Positions 1 to 5,356 of a stretch of 5,732 bases of DNA are shown one piece after another. The stretch comes from JBBQVO01 sp038211505. Its GTDB lineage: Bacteria > Chloroflexota > Dehalococcoidia > DSTF01 > JACRBR01. The notes beneath the pieces are model-generated. The model had not been told where the DNA came from. It made no database searches and saw nothing but the letters and a program-made list of their open reading frames with translations. Both the position numbers and the translations under genes were made by a program. How positions within the stretch are numbered: position 1 is the first letter of the stretch; each line of letters starts with the position of its first letter. The stretch covers positions 1 through 5,732 of the forward strand of contig JBBQVO010000199.1 of NCBI GenBank assembly GCA_038211505.1, written 5' to 3'.

Positions 1-1
1 G

Positions 2-190
2 TCGCTTCACATCCGCGACCTCGACGTTGATGTTAACAAGGTGACGCTGATGAGCGATCCCGACGTCGTCCTCGCCCGCGTCGCCTCCCCGCGCGTCGCC
101 ACTGAAGAAACGACCGTGGCCACGACCGAAGAAGGCGCCCTCACCGCCGACGGCGCAGCGGCTCCCGCCACTCCACCGCCGGCAACGTAA
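2..190 (+). CDS. rplY: Ribosomal protein bL25 (CTC/TL5 type), C-terminal fragment
   Basis: The last 62 codons of a gene that begins before the window, ending in TAA at 188-190. bL25 binds 5S rRNA in the large ribosomal subunit; the long CTC form carries an extra beta-rich C-terminal domain. The visible residues SLHIRDLDVDVNKVTLMSDP followed by a valine/alanine strand and an acidic EE match the end of that domain, where the family typically has 'slhv.Dl.lpegv.vl.dpd.vva.v'. After this comes a low-complexity tail of about 28 residues rich in Thr, Ala and Pro, probably disordered, as is common in long CTC proteins. A strong terminator follows 24 nt after the stop, so this is the last gene of its transcript. 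Identification rests only on the C-terminal domain; the 5S-binding N-terminal domain is outside the window. Confidence is fairly high from the pattern, but the fragment is short. Confidence 0.8.
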   Translation, partial: SLHIRDLDVDVNKVTLMSDPDVVLARVASPRVATEETTVATTEEGALTADGAAAPATPPPAT

Positions 191-214
191 TCGCCCGCGT
201 CACACAAACGAGCG

Positions 215-246
215 AACGGCGAGCCATTCCGGCTCGCTGTTTCTTT
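215..246 (+). terminator. Intrinsic terminator of the bL25 gene
   Basis: Bases 215-225 pair with 231-241 to form an 11-bp stem with one G-U pair (218/238). The loop is ATTCC (226-230), and the run TTCTTT (241-246) follows immediately. The core seven pairs (219-225 with 231-237) are perfect and GC-rich. The position, 24 nt after the bL25 stop, and the T-rich 3' side fit Rho-independent termination of rightward transcription. On the opposite strand there is no good T-tract, so it is probably not bidirectional. Confidence 0.85.
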
Positions 247-268
247 GCGGATGGCATGCCAATCCGCA
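246..268. repeat. Near-perfect inverted repeat (hairpin)
   Basis: TGCGGAT (246-252) and ATCCGCA (262-268) are perfect 7-base arms. The intervening GGC and GCC extend the stem to 10 bp with one bulged A, leaving only AT at the tip. It lies directly after the T-tract of the bL25 terminator. No T-tract follows it on either strand. It could be a second RNA hairpin, a protein-binding dyad, or a remnant of an intergenic repeat; function not assigned. Confidence 0.5.
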
Positions 269-283
269 GTTATTCCCGCGAAA

Positions 284-368
284 CCCTCACCATCGCTGTA
301 TCAAATGGCGCGAGACGAATCCCCTACTCGACAGCGTGGAGAGGGGTGGCCGAAGGCCGGGGTGAGGT
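284..368. repeat. REP-like palindromic intergenic element
   Basis: An imperfect long hairpin pairs 284-299 with 331-346 (about 13 of 16 positions, with the perfect core CGCTGT/ACAGCG). Its 31-nt spacer is 300-330. It is followed directly by a short GGCC-GAA-GGCC hairpin (348-358) and a GGGGTGAGG segment (359-367). The right-hand part, GGAGAGGGG then TGGCCGAAGGCCGGGGTGAGG, resembles a GC-rich motif that I recall from intergenic positions in many high-GC bacterial genomes. It sits in the roughly 250-bp gap between the ends of the convergent bL25 and ferredoxin genes, where REP-type elements usually occur. Only one copy is in this window, so its repetitive nature is inferred from resemblance. 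The rest of 247-446 shows no gene or RNA that I can support. Confidence 0.5.
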
Positions 369-446
369 GCGCGGCCGACAGCAGACTTTCATTCTCTCGA
401 GTGTCGCGCCCCAGCGCGTCGTGTAAGATCGCGGTCTCACGCCGCA

Positions 447-836
447 TCACAACTCCTCCGGCAACAACGGGTTCGTCGCGAACGCGTACTCCCACACCGT
501 CTGTCCGCCGATGAGATGCTCGTCGATGATCCGCTCCAGCACCTCCGGGTTCGCCGAGTGGTACCAGACGCCCTCCGGGTACACGACGGCGATCGGCCCC
601 TGCACGCACATGCGCAGGCAGTTCGCCTTCGTGCGGTACACGATCTCAGTACCGACCCCGAGCCCCAGCTCCGCGATCCGCCGCTTCAGATACTCCCACG
701 CGACGAGCGTCTGGTCCCGCGGTGCGCACTTCGGCTCCGTCTGATCGGCGCAGAGGAAGATGTGCCGCGTGATGCGGCCGACTGCATACTGCGCGACTGC
801 GGCGAGAAGCTCGGTTGAGGCGTCGGTGTGTGCCAT
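447..836 (-). CDS. Thioredoxin-like [2Fe-2S] ferredoxin
   Basis: A 129-residue soluble protein of the thioredoxin-fold [2Fe-2S] ferredoxin family, a one-electron carrier of mostly unknown partners. The cluster ligands are visible as C29 and C37 (HIFLCADQTEPKC) and C73 and C77 (KANCLRMC), the family's two-plus-two spacing. The blocks around them (WEYLKRR at 47-53, YRTKANCLR, GPIAVVYPEGVWYH at 80-93, ERIIDEHLIGG) are strongly conserved in this group and the length is normal. I chose ATG at 834-836, which gives MAHTDAS. An in-frame GTG at 861-863 would add nine residues; neither start has a clear Shine-Dalgarno sequence. It lies 61 nt downstream of the lipoprotein gene on the same strand and may be the last gene of an rlmN-lipoprotein-ferredoxin transcript. 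The stop is TGA (447-449). The fold and cluster type are secure; the electron partner is not visible. Confidence 0.9.
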   Translation of the reverse strand: MAHTDASTELLAAVAQYAVGRITRHIFLCADQTEPKCAPRDQTLVAWEYLKRRIAELGLGVGTEIVYRTKANCLRMCVQGPIAVVYPEGVWYHSANPEVLERIIDEHLIGGQTVWEYAFATNPLLPEEL

Positions 837-897
837 GGCATCATCGTCGCAATCAGCGCCCACAGCCGCAACCGCGATTCGAGCGTCAGCACGAGTG

Positions 898-1863
898 TCA
901 ACTGCGCCGCATCACCTCGGCGACAATGCGATCCTTCACCGACTGCGAATTGTCGATTGTGGTGTGATCCACCGGCTGCAGTGGGCCGCCGTCCTGGCCG
1001 TCGCGCGGCCCCTGCTCGCCGCTTGCGTCCCAATTCTCCGCGTTCGGCGCATCGTATGGCGCGCCCTTCAGCTTCTCATCGTTGGTCTCGTAGATGTTGA
1101 AGACGTGCGCCTGCGTCGGCCGCGAGGTCGAGTCGCCGATGTACAGCACGCCGACGCGATCGACATCGACGACTTCGATGATCCGGTTTGCGTACTGACC
1201 TTCGAGATGCGACGCGACGACGTCTGCAGTGATCGCGCCGTGGCTATGCCCGACGAGCACCACCCGCAGGCACGGATAGCGATCGAGATACACCTGCACC
1301 GCGTGGGTCATCCACAGCTCCATAGCCGTGTGCACATTTTCGCCGCCGACGATCGCCGGCCCCGCCAGCACCGCGATCGTCTGCACGCCGCGATCGTCGT
1401 ACGACTTCTGCAGCCCGTCGACCATGCTGCGGATGCCCGCGGCGTCATCCTTGTTCTTGATGTTGACCAGTCCGCCGCCGACGCCCACGAGCAGCACTGC
1501 CTTGTCGTCCGGCCGCTTGCAAGACACGTTCGATGGCTCGAAGTACCCGTGCGCGACCGCATACTCCGGACCGCGATCCGAATTGCTCGAACACGCCTCA
1601 GCCTGACGCTGCGCATCAAGCGGAATATCGACGCCCTTCAGGAACGCCGCATCGTCAGAATTGTGCGCGTGATCGCCGTTGAAGTCCGGCACTTTTGACA
1701 GATCGTTTGTGTCCGCGACGCTCAGTCGGTGATCGCCGTTTGCATCCAGACACGCCAGCTTGCTGAACGTCGCCCGCGGCTGGTTGCCCAGCCCGGTCAC
1801 GTTGCACGCTGCCAGCGTCAGAGTCGCGATTGCCGATGCGAAAACGAATGTCGCAGTCTTCAT
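898..1863 (-). CDS. Secreted lipoprotein: dockerin/EF-hand-like loops plus alpha/beta-hydrolase (lipase-like) domain
   Basis: A 321-residue exported protein. Residues 1-20 are a lipoprotein signal peptide: MKT, a hydrophobic core and the lipobox LAAC, so C20 would be lipidated and the protein anchored outside the membrane. Two 12-residue calcium-binding-type loops follow, D40-x-N42-G-D44...D51 and D60-x-N62-G-D64...D71, arranged like a dockerin or EF-hand pair. From about 121 a hydrolase-like domain begins with strand AVLLVGVGGG. The nucleophile elbow is GHSHG (205-209, S207), and a likely catalytic His (H300) sits in VDHTTIDNS near the C-terminus, where lipases carry it. The acid residue is uncertain. 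Cysteines at 38, 91, 115 and 198 could form disulfides. ATG at 1861-1863 is preferred because it puts the signal peptide at the N-terminus; an in-frame ATG at 1912-1914 would add 17 polar residues. Substrate unknown; a lipase or esterase is most likely. Confidence 0.8.
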   Translation of the reverse strand: MKTATFVFASAIATLTLAACNVTGLGNQPRATFSKLACLDANGDHRLSVADTNDLSKVPDFNGDHAHNSDDAAFLKGVDIPLDAQRQAEACSSNSDRGPEYAVAHGYFEPSNVSCKRPDDKAVLLVGVGGGLVNIKNKDDAAGIRSMVDGLQKSYDDRGVQTIAVLAGPAIVGGENVHTAMELWMTHAVQVYLDRYPCLRVVLVGHSHGAITADVVASHLEGQYANRIIEVVDVDRVGVLYIGDSTSRPTQAHVFNIYETNDEKLKGAPYDAPNAENWDASGEQGPRDGQDGGPLQPVDHTTIDNSQSVKDRIVAEVMRRS

Positions 1864-1898
1864 ACTGCTAGTTTCGGTATCCCGGACAGGAGAAGCGC

Positions 1899-1928
1899 GG
1901 TGCGTATGCACCATTCCGCATGACGGAA
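1899..1928. other. Two tandem short hairpins between rlmN and the lipoprotein gene
   Basis: GGTGC (1899-1903) pairs with GCACC (1908-1912) around GTAT. TTCCG (1914-1918) pairs with CGGAA (1924-1928) around CATGA. Both stems are 5 bp and perfect. They lie just past the rlmN stop codon (1932-1934) and upstream of the chosen lipoprotein start. No T-tract follows on the minus strand, so they do not look like a standard terminator. They might affect mRNA stability or be chance pairing in GC-rich DNA. Confidence 0.35.
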
Positions 1929-1931
1929 GCG

Positions 1932-3014
1932 TTACAAAGACGCGGCATCAACGAACTGCGGCGAAGCTGAGGCCGCGCTCAACTGCCCGCACGCGGCGCT
2001 GATCTCGACGCCCTTCTCAACCCGCACCGTGCACGGCACGCCGTACGCCGAAAGCTCGCGCTGAAACGCGAGCGTCCGCGTCCGGCGAGGTCGCGCGATC
2101 GTCCCGTCGCTCGTCGGATTTACCGGGATCAAGTTGACGTGGCAAAGTATGCCTTCGAGCGCGCGCCCCAACGCGCGCGCCTGTTCTGGCGAGTCGTTCA
2201 CGCCATCCATCAAGCAATACTCGAACGTCACCCGCCGCCCCGTCGCCGCGACGTAGTCGCGGCACGCGTCGAGAATGTCCGTCAGCGGAAAGCGATGCGC
2301 CGTCGGGATCAGCTGCTCGCGCAGCGCCTCTTCTGGTGCGTGTAGCGAGACGGCGAGTCCAACCTGGAGTGACTCTTCGGTAAGTTTGCGAATGCCGGGT
2401 ATCAGCCCGACGGTCGAGATCGTAATGTGCCGCGACGCCATGCCGATGCCGTCCGGCGCGTGCAGCGTCTCGACCGCGCGCCACATGGCGTTATAATTGG
2501 CCATCGGCTCGCCCATCCCCATGAACACGACGTTCGTCAGCGCCTGTCCGCCGCGCTCCCGCTGCTCGCGCGCGAAGCCGACGATCTGCGCCAGGATCTC
2601 GCCGCTCGTGAGATTGCGCTCGAACCCCGCTTGCCCAGTCGCGCAAAATACGCACCCCATGGCGCAGCCGGCCTGGCTCGAGACGCATACGGTCGCCCGC
2701 CCGCGCGAGTCGCTCCGTGGGTCGTACAGCATCAGCACGCATTCGATCAGCTTGCCGTCGGCCAGGCGCAGCAGCCGCTTACGCGTCAGCCCGTCGTCCG
2801 ATGCCTGCTCCGTGACGGTATCCGCCGTCGGAAACGGCAACTCGCGCGCCATCTGAAGCCGCAGATCCGCCGGGAGATTCATCATTTCGTCGTACGATGA
2901 CGCGAATCGCCGGTACGCCCACTCCCATACCTGCCGCGCGCGGTACGGCGCATGGCCCAGCCCTTCGACGTGCGATTCGAGTTCAGCAAGCGAAAGATCG
3001 TACAGTGACGCCAT
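1932..3014 (-). CDS. rlmN: RlmN, radical-SAM 23S rRNA (A2503-C2) / tRNA (A37-C2) methyltransferase
   Basis: A 360-residue radical SAM enzyme that methylates C2 of A2503 in 23S rRNA and of A37 in some tRNAs, in the cytoplasm. The [4Fe-4S] motif is C117-AMG-C121-VF-C124. The methyl-carrying Cys is C342 in ISAACGQL, and the second catalytic Cys is C110 in ATVCVSSQ; both match the E. coli pair C355/C118 in context. GMGEPMANYNA, the SAM-side motif, and the N-terminal RlmN domain (YRARQVWEW, residues 24-32) are also present. Length is normal. ATG at 3012-3014 is chosen: it starts MASLYDLSLAELE, as in the family, and has a weak GCAGG upstream. The TTG at 3057-3059 would add 15 atypical residues. It is divergent from the MaoC-like gene and 68 nt upstream of the lipoprotein gene. 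The last 16 residues after the AACGQL region are poorly conserved. Identification is secure. Confidence 0.96.
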   Translation of the reverse strand: MASLYDLSLAELESHVEGLGHAPYRARQVWEWAYRRFASSYDEMMNLPADLRLQMARELPFPTADTVTEQASDDGLTRKRLLRLADGKLIECVLMLYDPRSDSRGRATVCVSSQAGCAMGCVFCATGQAGFERNLTSGEILAQIVGFAREQRERGGQALTNVVFMGMGEPMANYNAMWRAVETLHAPDGIGMASRHITISTVGLIPGIRKLTEESLQVGLAVSLHAPEEALREQLIPTAHRFPLTDILDACRDYVAATGRRVTFEYCLMDGVNDSPEQARALGRALEGILCHVNLIPVNPTSDGTIARPRRTRTLAFQRELSAYGVPCTVRVEKGVEISAACGQLSAASASPQFVDAASL

Positions 3015-3031
3015 CGCCTGCAGTGTAGCTG

Positions 3032-3060
3032 TTGGCCGCCGCCGCGCTTCGCGCGACAAT
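3032..3060 (+). promoter_or_regulatory. Candidate promoter for the MaoC-like gene
   Basis: TTGGCC (3032-3037, 4/6 to the -35 consensus) and GACAAT (3055-3060, 4/6 to the -10 consensus) are separated by exactly 17 bp, on the strand of the MaoC-like gene and about 50 bp before its start. The spacer contains a 5-bp hairpin, CGCGC-TTC-GCGCG (3043-3055). The match is moderate and the region is GC-rich, so this is tentative. No convincing leftward promoter for rlmN was found in the same 96-bp divergent gap. Confidence 0.35.
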
Positions 3061-3110
3061 GCTGACGACGCGCGGTCGCTTCAGGTGCGACGTGCGAGAG
3101 ATGAGGATCT

Positions 3111-4022
3111 ATGACCACAACCGCTTCGACGCCGGCTTCGAGCGCCCACGACGTCTTCGTCGGCCGCGACTATGGCCGCCACGACTTCGTCATCGACGCC
3201 GCCGAGATCGCCACGTACGCCGACGCCGTTGACGACCACAATGCGATCTACACGGGTTCATCGCCGTTCGGCGGCGCCGTCGCACCCGCGCTTGTTCGAC
3301 ACTCCGAGGTCTACGAGTACCGCTCATCGAAATCACCGGCGCCCGACTGGTATCTGCCGAACCTGTTCGGCAACCTGCACGCGCGCCAGGAGTGGGAGTT
3401 GTTCGCGCCGGTGATGCTCGACGACGCGATCCACGCACGATCCTTCATCGCCGATCGCTACGTCAAGCGCGGCCGCGACTACGTCGTCAACGAAGTCCTC
3501 TACCACGATGTCGACGACGCCATCGTCGCACGCGGCCGCACACATCAGAGCTTCCTGCGCGAGACGGAGAACAAAGGGATCGTCATCGACGAGAAGCGCG
3601 AGAAGCAGCCCGGACGCAAGTTCGATGTCGATACCTCAGCCGCGCTCGAAGCGATTCCCGCGCTCAAGAAGCAGATCACGCTCGACATGTGTTGGAAGTT
3701 CAGCGGCCCGCACAAGAACTATCATAATGACAAAGAGTCCGCGCTCAAATGGGGCTTCCCGGATATCGTCGTGCAGGGGATGATGTCGACGTGCTTCCTC
3801 TCCGAGATGCTGACGAACCGCTTCGGCGCCGGCTGGTTGCGCGGCGGCAAGATGAACGTCAATCTCGTCAACATCGTCTGGCAGAGCGATCTGCTGACCT
3901 GCCGCGGCTACGTCCGCGAGATCGTCCCTGAAGGCGACCAGCAGCGCGCGCATCTCGACGTCTGGGTCGAGAAAGCTGACGGCACGAAGGTCACCATCGG
4001 CGCTGCCAGCGCCATCGTCTAG
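3111..4022 (+). CDS. MaoC-like double-hotdog protein (acyl-CoA dehydratase/hydratase family)
   Basis: A 303-residue cytoplasmic protein with two hotdog-fold halves. The N-terminal half (about 14-150) has the FAS1-like dehydratase / MaoC N-terminal pattern: YADAVDDHNAIYTG, then PFGGAVAPALV, then HARQEWELFAPVMLDD, and RGRDYVVNEVLYHDVDDAIVARG with a charged linker after it. The C-terminal half (about 185-303) is the MaoC domain: FSGPHKNYHND (197-207), KWGFPDIVVQGMM, a helix, and GGKMNVNLVNIVWQSDLL. Such proteins hydrate or dehydrate enoyl-CoA/3-hydroxyacyl-CoA esters. The usual active-site motif is D-x-N-P-x-H; here H205 is kept, but the position of the catalytic Asp is occupied by P200. The exact reaction is therefore open. 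ATG at 3111 has GAGG at 3103-3106, four bases upstream. It is divergent from rlmN and lies 9 nt upstream of a small membrane peptide gene. Confidence 0.82.
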   Translation: MTTTASTPASSAHDVFVGRDYGRHDFVIDAAEIATYADAVDDHNAIYTGSSPFGGAVAPALVRHSEVYEYRSSKSPAPDWYLPNLFGNLHARQEWELFAPVMLDDAIHARSFIADRYVKRGRDYVVNEVLYHDVDDAIVARGRTHQSFLRETENKGIVIDEKREKQPGRKFDVDTSAALEAIPALKKQITLDMCWKFSGPHKNYHNDKESALKWGFPDIVVQGMMSTCFLSEMLTNRFGAGWLRGGKMNVNLVNIVWQSDLLTCRGYVREIVPEGDQQRAHLDVWVEKADGTKVTIGAASAIV

Positions 4023-4031
4023 CCGCCGCGA

Positions 4032-4136
4032 ATGTGGCACGATCGGCGTTGGCTCGGTATCGTCGCTCTGGTGATCACGCTCGTGCTTGTCATCGCGCTC
4101 TGGTATTTGACGCGCGCGCCCGGCCCGACGCCATGA
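4032..4136 (+). CDS. Small single-helix membrane peptide (34 aa)
   Basis: A 34-codon ORF, ATG 4032-4034 to TGA 4134-4136, starting 9 nt after the MaoC-like stop. The peptide begins MWHDRRW, with two Arg before a hydrophobic run of about 20 residues (LGIVALVITLVLVIALWYL), then TRAPGPTP. That is the form of a tiny membrane protein with one helix and a short Pro-rich tail. No homolog is recognised. It has no evident Shine-Dalgarno sequence, so translation might be coupled to the upstream gene. Its last codons overlap the candidate -35 of the next gene. The run could arise by chance in GC-rich DNA, but the clean charge-helix-tail layout and the tight spacing support a real gene. Confidence 0.5.
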   Translation: MWHDRRWLGIVALVITLVLVIALWYLTRAPGPTP

Positions 4137-4162
4137 CCCGCGGCGAACGCTGATGCTATAAT
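4133..4162 (+). promoter_or_regulatory. Extended -10 promoter of the zinc-ribbon membrane protein gene
   Basis: A perfect TATAAT (4157-4162) is preceded by TGC (4154-4156), giving an extended -10 element. ATGACC (4133-4138) is a 4/6 -35 match with an 18-bp spacer. The expected transcription start near 4168-4170 leaves a leader of about 45 nt before the ATG at 4214. A strong ribosome-binding site, GGAGG (4200-4204), lies nine bases before that ATG. In such GC-rich DNA a perfect -10 stands out, and it makes the downstream gene independent of the MaoC-like gene. Confidence 0.7.
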
Positions 4163-4213
4163 CCCCACGAAGGCCCTGCCGCCCCGCCCGCCGTTATTCG
4201 GAGGCCCGCATAG

Positions 4214-4843
4214 ATGTTGCTCGCGTTCTGGGATGACGGCGGTTGGCAAGCGCCTCTTACCGCGGCAATCATTGGCCTCATCGCCTACGCGCTCGTCCTC
4301 TGGGTAGCGGCCCTGGTCTGGACATACCGCGACATCGCCTCCCGGACGCGCGACACATTTACTCAGACGATGTCTCTGATCATCGTCCTTGTGTTCAACC
4401 TGCCGGGACTGCTGCTCTACCTCATTCTGCGCCCGAAAGAGACGCTCGCCGACACGTTCGATCGTCAGCTTGAGGCGGAAGCGCTGCTGCACGAGATCCA
4501 GAAGCAGGCGACCTGCCCTTCCTGTCGCCGCAAGATCGACGCCGACTTCGTGTCGTGTCCGTTCTGCCGCACGCCGTTGCGCCAGCCATGCGAAGCCTGC
4601 GGCAAGCCGCTGAGCGCGTCGTGGGTGCTCTGTCCCTTCTGCGCGCACGAACGCCCGATGCCCCAGGCCGCCGACGACCGCACGACGCCCATTCGCCCCC
4701 GCGCGATGGCCGGCTCGCCCGCGCCCGATCCGGCGCCAACAGACATCGCCGCGCGCCCCAAGCGCGCCAGCACGGCCACCTACACCCCGCCTGCCCCGAA
4801 AGCTGCGGCGCCCGCCGACGCGCCTACCGACGGCGGCTCGTAG
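4214..4843 (+). CDS. Two-helix membrane protein with a double zinc ribbon
   Basis: A 209-residue protein. Two membrane segments (about 15-36 and 52-72) flank a short polar turn, WTYRDIASRTRDTFTQ. The second ends NLPGLLLYLILRPKETLAD, similar in style to the two-helix PLDc_N-type anchor. A charged helix (80-97, LEAEALLHEIQK) leads to two four-cysteine zinc ribbons in tandem (DZANK-like): C101-C104/C115-C118 and C126-C129/C140-C143, all CxxC knuckles. Residues 147-209 are a Pro/Ala/Thr-rich, probably disordered tail. Zinc binding is predicted from the cysteines; the function is unknown. The ribbons and tail likely share one side of the membrane, cytoplasmic by analogy. Translation starts at ATG 4214 with GGAGG nine bases upstream, under its own extended -10 promoter. 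It is convergent with the dinB-like gene; only 39 nt (4844-4882) separate the stops, and no clear terminator is there. Confidence 0.8.
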   Translation: MLLAFWDDGGWQAPLTAAIIGLIAYALVLWVAALVWTYRDIASRTRDTFTQTMSLIIVLVFNLPGLLLYLILRPKETLADTFDRQLEAEALLHEIQKQATCPSCRRKIDADFVSCPFCRTPLRQPCEACGKPLSASWVLCPFCAHERPMPQAADDRTTPIRPRAMAGSPAPDPAPTDIAARPKRASTATYTPPAPKAAAPADAPTDGGS

Positions 4844-4882
4844 CCGCTCCGTCGACTTCCCAACACGAATAACCGTTTGTGG

Positions 4883-5344
4883 CTAAGGCGTCCCGACGTC
4901 CGGCGTCTCGACGCCTAGCAGCGCCAGGTAGTGGAAGATGTCCGCGCGATGATGAATGTCGTGTTCCATCAGGTGGTACGCGATCCAGTGTCCGCTGACC
5001 GTGAAACCGTCGTCGTCGTACTGAGCCGCGAGCTTCGCTGGATCGGCGAGAAAGCGCGATACCCGCTCCCACGTTCGCCGGTACGCTTCCTGGATCTCTG
5101 CCTTCGATCGCACCGTCGTCCACACCGAAGGCACGTCCTCGCCGTCGCGAATGGTTCCGGTCATCCAGGAGTCTCGCGCGCCTGCGATGTGCAGCATGAT
5201 GCCGCGGAAGTTCCACAGCTCCGCCTTCGGTGACCAGTCGAGCTGATCCGCCGGCACAAGATCAACGAGCCGAATCAGATCGTCGTTGAAGCGCGCCCAG
5301 ACCGGCGTGATGTCGAGCGGCGGATACGTGATCGGCGTCGTCAT
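4883..5344 (-). CDS. DinB-family metal-binding four-helix protein
   Basis: A 153-residue protein of the DinB/YfiT-like four-helix-bundle superfamily, whose members bind a divalent metal through three His and include bacillithiol/mycothiol-dependent transferases; many are uncharacterised and stress-induced. The candidate triad is H52 (in MLHIAGARDSW), H128 and H132 (in LMEHDIHHRADIFHYLALLG), which is the family's signature. Length is normal. ATG at 5342-5344 is supported by AGGAG (complement of 5351-5355) six bases upstream. The gene follows ogt by nine bases and is transcribed with it; the ribosome-binding site overlaps the ogt stop codon. Pairing with Ogt suggests a response to alkylating or electrophilic stress, but the substrate cannot be inferred. 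The name DinB here means the family, not DNA polymerase IV. Confidence 0.88.
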   Translation of the reverse strand: MTTPITYPPLDITPVWARFNDDLIRLVDLVPADQLDWSPKAELWNFRGIMLHIAGARDSWMTGTIRDGEDVPSVWTTVRSKAEIQEAYRRTWERVSRFLADPAKLAAQYDDDGFTVSGHWIAYHLMEHDIHHRADIFHYLALLGVETPDVGTP

Positions 5345-5350
5345 GTGTCG

Positions 5351-5356
5351 CTCCTA
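5351..5356 (-). promoter_or_regulatory. Ribosome-binding site of the dinB-like gene overlapping the ogt stop codon
   Basis: On the minus strand AGGAG occupies 5355-5351 and the ogt stop TAG occupies 5356-5354, so the two share two bases. The ATG of the dinB-like gene begins six bases further on. Ribosomes ending on ogt would uncover or hand over to this site, which favours translational coupling. Confidence 0.65.

Noticed and set aside
400..446. GCGCG-type stem downstream of the ferredoxin stop as a leftward terminator
   Set aside because: A short GC stem can be drawn, but there is no T-run on the minus strand, so termination cannot be supported.
760..1698. A 312-codon open frame on the plus strand opposite the lipoprotein and ferredoxin genes
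   Set aside because: It is antisense to two genes with clear motifs, and its product is a His/Arg/Val-rich sequence without domains, as expected from the mirror frame of GC-rich coding DNA.
1864..1914. Longer N-terminus for the lipoprotein from ATG 1912-1914
   Set aside because: It would put 17 polar residues before the signal peptide, which is incompatible with a normal lipoprotein leader.
3015..3059. TTG start at 3057-3059 adding 15 residues to RlmN
   Set aside because: The added residues (Arg-rich) are not typical of the family, and the ATG at 3012-3014 aligns with usual RlmN starts.
4019..4648. A 209-codon open frame on the minus strand across the zinc-ribbon gene
   Set aside because: It lies antisense to a gene with a perfect -10, a strong ribosome-binding site and ordered Cys motifs; its own product is Arg/Gly-rich and shows no recognisable domain.
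4886..4916. Inverted repeat AGGCGTC/GACGCCT as a terminator for the zinc-ribbon gene
   Set aside because: The arms are perfect, but they lie inside the end of the dinB-like coding region with a 17-base loop and no T-tract follows.
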